A DNA stretch of 64,000 bases, taken from Acidobacteriota bacterium. Its GTDB lineage: Bacteria > Acidobacteriota > Vicinamibacteria > Vicinamibacterales > SCN-69-37. The notes under the pieces are model-generated. The model made no database searches, was not told the DNA's origin, and worked only from the letters and a program-made list of their open reading frames with translations. The translations under genes and the position numbers were made by a program. This document shows, one piece after another, positions 58,785-64,000 of this stretch (position 1 is its first letter; each line of letters begins with the position of its first letter). The DNA lies in contig CANIII010000004.1 of the NCBI GenBank assembly GCA_947467605.1, positions 62,001 through 126,000 of the forward strand, given 5' to 3'.

Positions 58785-59501
58785 ATGCTCCCAGCGTTCC
58801 TGCGGCCCGCATTCCCGGATGCGGGCCGTCTTGTTGTACAGACCCCTGCGCTCACCGCCATGGCGGCGGGTCAGCCGTTCGCCGGCCGCGTCCTCAACGC
58901 CGGATGCGGCGAGGGCAGCTACTGCCCATGGATTGAAGCGCAGCTCGGCGTCACCCGCATCGACAACATCGACATCTCCGTGCCGGCCGATTTTCAACGG
59001 TGGCACCCCGATCCGCGCCATCACGTCGAGATCGGCTCATTGACCGCACTCCCGTACGCGGACGCGACATTTGATGCGGCGCTCTGCACGGAAGTCATTG
59101 AACACATTCTGGATCACGAATCAGCCGCGCGTGAACTGGCCCGCGTGCTCAAGCCGGGCGGCGTCTTGATCGCGTCCGTGCCGTTCCGGCCCGCACCGTA
59201 CGACCCGAATCACTCCCGTGCGGACTACTCGCTTGAGGAGTTTACGACGCTGCTCGGTGATGCCGGCCTCGTCGTTGAAGACCACCGCGTGTGTTGTCAC
59301 GCGCTGCTGCGCGCCGTGATGCTCTACTGGCGCACGCCGCTCCTGCGCGTCGGCGCCAATCGCACACCGTACATTCCACAGCTCGCCATGACCGCAATTG
59401 CGCGCGCCGATCGCACATTTCGTATCGGCGCGCCCTGGGATTTGGTGGTCAGAGCCGCAAAGTCTATTTCTCCGGCAGCTCTCCGTAGAACTTCCAGTTG
59501 A
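58785..59501 (+). CDS. Class I SAM-dependent methyltransferase
   Basis: A 238-residue methyltransferase of the type 11 family. Motif I VLNAGCGEGSYCPWIE, motif II RIDNIDISVPADF, motif IV GSLTALPYADATFDAALCTEVIEHILDHESAARELARVLKPGGVLIASVPFRP. The tail (RADYSLEEFTTLLGDAGLVVEDHRVCC) is the substrate side and is not family-specific. The substrate could be a small molecule, quinone or lipid. Its last 38 bases overlap the convergent DUF885 gene. Confidence 0.85.
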   Translation: MLPAFLRPAFPDAGRLVVQTPALTAMAAGQPFAGRVLNAGCGEGSYCPWIEAQLGVTRIDNIDISVPADFQRWHPDPRHHVEIGSLTALPYADATFDAALCTEVIEHILDHESAARELARVLKPGGVLIASVPFRPAPYDPNHSRADYSLEEFTTLLGDAGLVVEDHRVCCHALLRAVMLYWRTPLLRVGANRTPYIPQLAMTAIARADRTFRIGAPWDLVVRAAKSISPAALRRTSS

Positions 59502-61746
59502 TGTCCATGTCTTTCGTCAGTTTCTGCTTCGTGAGGTTCAGTCGCACGAGCGCCATCGGCATGTTGCCCTGACGCAGGATCTCGTCGTGGAACGCTTTGT
59601 TCGTCATGAGCTTGCCGTCCACGATCTCCTTGCGGAGACCGCGCAGCTGGAGACCACCGAGCAGGTAGGCCGCCTGATAGAGCGGCTGGTTCTGATACTG
59701 CGCCGATTCAAAGGAGCGGCGGACTTCGGCGGCGGCGTTGTCGCGCTCGTGGCCGACTTTGTCGACGAGGAAGTCGACCGCCTGGCCGGGCGTCCACAAA
59801 CCCATGTGGAAGGAAAACGAGAAGATGATGCGCGCGCAGCGGTGCATGCGCCAGAACAGCGCGCCGATCTTTTGTTCGGGGGTCTTGTCGAAACCCAGTT
59901 CATACATCGTCAGTTCCCAGTAGAGCGGGTAGCCCTCGCCGTAGAACGGGCCGCCACCGGTGGTGCGCGCGCGGTAGTCGGCGTAGCGCGAGTTCATGTA
60001 GCCGACGAGGTTGTGACCCGGGATCATTTCGTGGAACGCGGTCGCGTGCGAGAAGCCGGGGTTGTTGCCGCGCATGCTCTGCACGCGCGCGTCGTAGTCC
60101 ATCGTGTCGGTCGGATACGAGACGAGAATGTGATCGCCGCCGAGGAAGAACGGCGACGTCAACTGCGCCTCGGGCGACATCATCGTCATGTGCAATGACT
60201 CGGCGCCGACACCGGGGACCGTGACAAGGTCATTCGCGCGCAGGAAGGTGATCGCTTCGTCGAGCAAGCCCATGATCATCTTCGGCTGTCCGCCCGGCGG
60301 CACCTTCGTTTCCTTGACGTGCTCGAGCGCTTTCTTCCAGTCGTCGCCGTAGCCGAGTTGGCGCGACGCCTTCTTCATCTCGTTCTCACACCACTCGAAT
60401 TCCTTGTTTGCGAGTGTCATGAGCTGCTCGGGCGTGTACGGAATCATGTTGTCGCGCAGGTCGCGAATCAAGCCGTCGCGACCGCGCGGCTTGCCGAGGA
60501 TCTTTGACGCGTCGGGACGGAATGCCGGGCCCGGCGCGATGATCTGACCGGCGACGGCGAGGTCCGTCTCCGCGCGCCACTTGATGTAGAGGTAATCGAC
60601 CTGCGCGTTGCGCGTCAGTGTGTCGAAGTCGAGCGATGCGAGCGCGGCGAGCCACGCCTTGTTATCGCGAGTGGACGATCCGGCCGTCTCCACGGCGGGT
60701 GGCCCGGCCGGGGCCGCGGCCGCGGCCGCCGGCGGAGCCGCTCCGCGACCGCCGCCTCTGCCGCCACCGCCACCCTGCTGGTTGAAGCGGGCGACGATGT
60801 CGCGCATTTCATCTTGCGGCAATGCCAAGATCTCATTCAGATCGGGGACCGACGCGATTTTCGGCGCGGCTGACGGCACGATCGGCGCGACCGAGGTCGG
60901 TTTGACCGCGATCGAGGCGTCGGCGACTTTCTCGCGCAGGAACTTCGCATAGTCGGTGAGGGCCTGATCGACCTGCTTGATGGGCATCCGCATCCACCAC
61001 GAGTACATCGGGTCGTAGCCGTCATAGAAGCTGTGCATTTCGCCGAATGCCGCGCGAATCGTTTCGGTCGCTTCGGCGGCGCGGTTCGCGCTCGTCGCGT
61101 TCATCTTTTCGGGCGGACCTGCGATCGTGGTGTTGATCCAGTTCTTCACCTCCGTCGCGATGCGCGCGGTGTCTTCGCCCTTCGGATCTTCCACGCGGAT
61201 GCGCGATTCGATCAGGGCGACGAGCTTCGGCTCAAACGGCGTCGCGGGCGAGATCTGCGCGAGTTCGAGATTCTCGGCTTCGAGCTGCTTGATGTTCGTG
61301 TCGATCGCGGCCTTGAGTGCGCTGAGGTCCGTGGTCGCCGCTGGTGACAGCTTCGCGGTAGCGATCTTACCGAGTGCGGCTTGCCAATCGAGGTCGTAGC
61401 GCTTGAGACGCGCCAGGCGTGCTGCCGAAATCGGCGCCGCGTAGGCAGGTGCCGGGCTCGTCGACGCCGCGGGCGAAGGCGGCGCGGCCTGACCACCACC
61501 ACCGCGTCCGCCGCCACCACCGCCACGTCCACCGCCTGGAAAGTTGAACCCGCCACGGCCCGCGTAGTCGCGGTTCAGCTCCTGCCGATCCGCGTTGTAG
61601 CGGGTCACGACCAGCCGCATCTCACTGGCGGGTTTGGCGAGGAGGGGCTTCAAGTCGGAGGGAACCGTTGAATCCTGCGCCTGCAGTGCGGGAATGGCGA
61701 GGGCGCAGAGCGTGGCAATGGCAATGGTCAGTCGTCGTGCAGTCAT
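59464..61746 (-). CDS. Exported DUF885 metallopeptidase-like protein
   Basis: A 760-residue exported protein. After the signal (MTARRLTIAIATLCALAIPALQA) lies a region with two Gly-rich, partly repeated modules: SDLKPLLAKPASEMRLVVTRYNADRQ before GGGRGGGG, and PDLNEILALPQDEMRDIVARFNQQ before GGGGGRGGG, each followed by similar helices, which suggests an internal duplication. The catalytic part has HEMIPGH (HExxxGH, typical of DUF885), YWELTMYELGF, RIIFSFSFHMGLWTPGQAVDFLV. DUF885 proteins are predicted zinc peptidases. A hairpin covers the ribosome-binding site. Confidence 0.83.
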   Translation of the reverse strand: MTARRLTIAIATLCALAIPALQAQDSTVPSDLKPLLAKPASEMRLVVTRYNADRQELNRDYAGRGGFNFPGGGRGGGGGGRGGGGQAAPPSPAASTSPAPAYAAPISAARLARLKRYDLDWQAALGKIATAKLSPAATTDLSALKAAIDTNIKQLEAENLELAQISPATPFEPKLVALIESRIRVEDPKGEDTARIATEVKNWINTTIAGPPEKMNATSANRAAEATETIRAAFGEMHSFYDGYDPMYSWWMRMPIKQVDQALTDYAKFLREKVADASIAVKPTSVAPIVPSAAPKIASVPDLNEILALPQDEMRDIVARFNQQGGGGGRGGGRGAAPPAAAAAAPAGPPAVETAGSSTRDNKAWLAALASLDFDTLTRNAQVDYLYIKWRAETDLAVAGQIIAPGPAFRPDASKILGKPRGRDGLIRDLRDNMIPYTPEQLMTLANKEFEWCENEMKKASRQLGYGDDWKKALEHVKETKVPPGGQPKMIMGLLDEAITFLRANDLVTVPGVGAESLHMTMMSPEAQLTSPFFLGGDHILVSYPTDTMDYDARVQSMRGNNPGFSHATAFHEMIPGHNLVGYMNSRYADYRARTTGGGPFYGEGYPLYWELTMYELGFDKTPEQKIGALFWRMHRCARIIFSFSFHMGLWTPGQAVDFLVDKVGHERDNAAAEVRRSFESAQYQNQPLYQAAYLLGGLQLRGLRKEIVDGKLMTNKAFHDEILRQGNMPMALVRLNLTKQKLTKDMDINWKFYGELPEK

Positions 61747-61753
61747 TCCAGGA

Positions 61754-61776
61754 AATCTCCTTGGGTTGAGGAGATT
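61754..61776 (-). promoter_or_regulatory. Hairpin sequestering the ribosome-binding site of the DUF885 gene
   Basis: On the minus strand AATCTCCT, seven bases, AGGAGATT form a perfect 8-bp stem. The right arm contains the Shine-Dalgarno AGGAG, 8-9 bases before the ATG at 61746. Folding would hide the site, so translation may depend on an opening signal. Confidence 0.45.
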
Positions 61777-61872
61777 ACCGTGTTTGGGGCCCTGGCGTTT
61801 CACCTACGGGGGCGGTCGTAGTCGATAGGGTCATAACAACAGGTGTCTGTCCCGAACGACAGTTCTGTGTGT

Positions 61873-61878
61873 GATAGT
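61873..61878 (+). promoter_or_regulatory. -10 element of the last gene (leaderless)
   Basis: GATAGT lies 8 bases before the ATG at 61887. A small inverted repeat, CTGTC-N6-GACAG (61847-61862), lies just upstream. Confidence 0.4.
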
Positions 61879-61886
61879 TTCTCGCC

Positions 61887-64000
61887 ATGAAACTGGTCAC
61901 CGCCATGGCTGGGGCGCTCCTCGTTGCCATCGTCATCGTGCGCGTCAGCGCGCAAGCACCGCCTGCGTGGGCGTGTGATGTCTCAGCGTACAAGGCGCAG
62001 AACGGCCTCACGATCGATCGTCTCGCCGGTGGTGTGACGGTCACGTGGGCCGGTGACAACGGGTCGACCGTGCGAGCCGGGCTCGGGTATGTTGCCGGAC
62101 AGCCCGTCGTAAGAGAAATCGCCGTCAAAGCGGCTGGCGTCGCGACATGGTCGATCGTGGTGACCAACGCACGGCCAGAGTTCACGGTCGTGTCGGGCCT
62201 GCGCCGCATGACCAATCAGCAACTCGATCCGTTGGCCGGGCTCGGCATTCCGATCACCAAAGAAGTGTTTGAGCGCGAGAAGTGGGAAGCGTTCTGGGAT
62301 GCGCCGCTCTACGTGCCCGGGCCGGAAGCCGCGCACAACAACACGACGCCGCCTCAGAAAGGTGTGCTCGATCAGCCCGGCCTGCCGCGCGCAGCCTCCG
62401 AGATCAATCGCGCCTCGGTGAAATACCACGGCACGTCATGCCTCGTGAAGACAGATGGCGCGCGCATCGAGGTGTCATTTCCGGGTGCATCGCTGGGCGT
62501 GTTCGAAGGGAGTCTGCAGTTCACGTTCTATCGAGGCACGAATCTGATCAAGCAGGAACTGGTCGCGCAGACGAAATCAACGGCGGTGGCCTACAAGTAC
62601 GACGCGGGTCTCGGCGGACTCAACGGAGGCAAGGACGCCAGCCTCGCGTGGATTGATGTCGATCGCAATGCGCAAACCCATCCATTGGGCGGCGCCGTCG
62701 ACACGGCCTTTGTCATCGTGCGCTCCGGCGACCGCATTGTGACGGCAGATGTCGGCCGTGGATCGATCGCGGCGCTGCCGCCACCCCACAACTTCTTCTG
62801 GGCGCGAGAGACGTCCTACAACCTCGGCTACAACTGGTATCGTCAGGACACCGGCGGCACGGTCGCGATCGGTGTGCGTCAAGCCGAAACGGAAGAGCCG
62901 GCAGAGGTAGAGAATCGCGGCACGGAAGATCGTCATCAGAACTTCGCGCTGAAGAGCGCGCGTCCGGGCACGTGGCAGCGAATGCCCGTCTTTTTCTATG
63001 TCAGCGCGGGGAACGCGGAATCGGCGCACGCCGGTGCCGCCGCGTTCACGCGCAATGATCGCTTCAAAGCGATGCCGGGCTATCAGGTGATGGCGTCGCA
63101 CTTTCACATGGGCCTCGTTGCGCGCGCGCGAGCGGCCGGCGGCATCGATGCGAAGGTGCCAGATCTCGAAGTGCTCAAACAGGCGGGCATCAACATCGCG
63201 GCGCCAATCGACGGTGGCGGCGGATTTGTCGCCGCGCTCGCCAAGGGCGGCGATCCGCTCTACAACGGCGACGATCCGAAGTGGCTGCAGTGGAGCCGAG
63301 GCCTCGGCGCTGTCGCGGATGACCCCACACGAGGTGGCCTCGCGCCACCGGCCGCGGGCCGCGCGGGTGGCCGCGGCGGCGCGGCGCCCGACATCTTCAA
63401 AACACAATTCGATTACTACGAAACGGCCAAAGCGCAATCGAGCTCGACGTTTGTGGTGATGCCGAACACCGAGATGATCCGCGGCGACGTGACGCGCGAA
63501 CTTGGCGGCCACACGGACCTGCTCACCTCGAAGCCGCTCTACTGGCACCAGGGCCGCGCGCCGGGGCAGCCGTTCACCGAGAAGGATCCGACCTACGGCA
63601 CGGTGTACCACGTGGAGACGGCCGCGGAACTGATGGAGATGGCGCGTCGCGAAAATCTCCTGCTATTCATGCCGCATCCGCGCACGAAGGGTTCAGCGGG
63701 CTATCCCGATGCAATCAAAGACACCGCGCCCTTTCTCGACGCCAACTATCGCGGTGTGGGCTTCCGCTGGGGCATGGGACTTGACGGTTCAGAGACGCGC
63801 CTCTGCGAGTATCGCTGCCTCGCACTCTTCGACGACATGAACAACTGGGTCGCAAGCAAGCCGACCCCGCCGAAGTACATGCAGGCCATCTCCGAATTCT
63901 ATCAGGAAGGCTACGGCGACGACATCTACGCCAACAACCCGGTGAACTACATCAAGATTCCCGCGCTGCCGGCACCAGGCGACTGGACCCCGATCGTCAA
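61887..64000 (+). CDS. Exported multi-domain protein with C-terminal PHP-like domain (3' end outside window)
   Basis: An open frame of 704 codons running off the window end. Signal peptide (MKLVTAMAGALLVAIVIVRVSA). A large N-terminal beta-rich part follows (YKAQNGLTIDRLAGGVTVTWAGDNGSTVRAGLG ... FYRGTNLIKQELVAQTKSTAVAYKYDAGLGG), then FFWARETSYNLGYNWYRQDTGGTVAIGV, a Gly-rich linker, and a C-terminal part with features of PHP-type phosphoesterases: FVVMPNTEMIRGDVTRELGGHTDLL, LLLFMPHPRTKGSAGYPDA, and GVGFRWGMGLDGSETRLCEYRCLALFDDMNN. The PHP assignment is tentative. A 344-residue open frame on the opposite strand (62577-63611) is a shadow. Confidence 0.75.
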   Translation, partial: MKLVTAMAGALLVAIVIVRVSAQAPPAWACDVSAYKAQNGLTIDRLAGGVTVTWAGDNGSTVRAGLGYVAGQPVVREIAVKAAGVATWSIVVTNARPEFTVVSGLRRMTNQQLDPLAGLGIPITKEVFEREKWEAFWDAPLYVPGPEAAHNNTTPPQKGVLDQPGLPRAASEINRASVKYHGTSCLVKTDGARIEVSFPGASLGVFEGSLQFTFYRGTNLIKQELVAQTKSTAVAYKYDAGLGGLNGGKDASLAWIDVDRNAQTHPLGGAVDTAFVIVRSGDRIVTADVGRGSIAALPPPHNFFWARETSYNLGYNWYRQDTGGTVAIGVRQAETEEPAEVENRGTEDRHQNFALKSARPGTWQRMPVFFYVSAGNAESAHAGAAAFTRNDRFKAMPGYQVMASHFHMGLVARARAAGGIDAKVPDLEVLKQAGINIAAPIDGGGGFVAALAKGGDPLYNGDDPKWLQWSRGLGAVADDPTRGGLAPPAAGRAGGRGGAAPDIFKTQFDYYETAKAQSSSTFVVMPNTEMIRGDVTRELGGHTDLLTSKPLYWHQGRAPGQPFTEKDPTYGTVYHVETAAELMEMARRENLLLFMPHPRTKGSAGYPDAIKDTAPFLDANYRGVGFRWGMGLDGSETRLCEYRCLALFDDMNNWVASKPTPPKYMQAISEFYQEGYGDDIYANNPVNYIKIPALPAPGDWTPIV

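Noticed and set aside
59398-60198. 266-residue plus-strand open frame
   Set aside because: Antisense to the DUF885 gene, with composition typical of antisense translation of GC-rich DNA.
62577-63611. 344-residue open frame on the minus strand
   Set aside because: It lies opposite a plus-strand frame that is open for 704 codons and begins with a signal peptide; the minus-strand protein is Arg-rich with no motif.
1-64000. tRNA, rRNA, CRISPR array, prophage, toxin-antitoxin or restriction genes
   Set aside because: I looked for TPsiC-arm-like sequences, regularly spaced repeats and typical phage or defence proteins. The GTTCGAAT-type hits (for example near 13.2 kb) lie inside coding sequence with no cloverleaf, and no array or defence gene was seen.

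Overview
The window is about 64 kb of GC-rich bacterial chromosome carrying 56 supportable protein genes on both strands. I found no rRNA, tRNA, CRISPR, transposase or phage genes. An Acidobacteriota genome of the Vicinamibacteria kind is the best guess. The support is an Acidobacterial duplicated orphan permease (ADOP), secreted NHL propellers, a PQQ dehydrogenase paired with a small cytochrome c, a TonB-dependent receptor with an N-terminal carboxypeptidase-regulatory domain, and short palindromic intergenic repeats. This placement is inferred from gene content; no marker gene is present.

Layout. 1-7.5 kb: a truncated aminotransferase, a 560-base non-coding stretch bounded by inverted repeats, two secreted NHL proteins, then a cytochrome c/PQQ dehydrogenase pair. 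7.5-16.8 kb: small exported proteins, a radical SAM protein with an unusual cysteine spacing, and two OmpR/CusS-type two-component systems, each preceded by a small exported protein gene, with an exported HpcH/HpaI-type aldolase between them. 16.9-20.3 kb: a LolA-like protein and a TonB-dependent receptor, divergent from the second two-component system. 20.3-26.2 kb: an SPFH protein, an ECF sigma factor with an anti-sigma/DsbA fusion, an outer-membrane barrel, and two tandem diguanylate cyclases. 26.3-35.4 kb: a second unusual radical SAM protein, pirin, glycerate kinase, RidA, a large membrane glycosyltransferase-like protein and the ADOP permease. 35.5-42.9 kb: a copper-type P-ATPase, a polysaccharide deacetylase, the methionine-salvage genes mtnB-mtnD-mtnC, a Nudix hydrolase and an APC permease. 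42.9-50.7 kb: a second glycosyltransferase-like protein, a divergent pair of sister response regulators (one with PP2C output, one NtrC-like), an NtrY-like kinase and a membrane-fused spermidine synthase. 50.7-64 kb: PepSY-like proteins, an orphan efflux adaptor, a third OmpR-type system coupled to an amine oxidase, an AT-hook/ribbon-helix-helix protein beside an AT-rich island, envelope proteins, a methyltransferase, a DUF885 peptidase and a truncated PHP-like protein.

Recurring themes. Many genes start 5-10 bases downstream of a TAnnnT -10 element with no ribosome-binding site, which suggests widespread leaderless transcripts; two divergent pairs share physically overlapping -10 elements. 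Genes within operons commonly overlap by 4 bases (ATGA or GTGA), and five convergent pairs overlap at their 3' ends. Direct repeats with an 11-bp period, the usual form of OmpR-family binding sites, lie beside all three OmpR-type systems; two of these share the half-site CTGAAG. The window looks like an envelope-sensing and nutrient-handling region rather than a mobile island.
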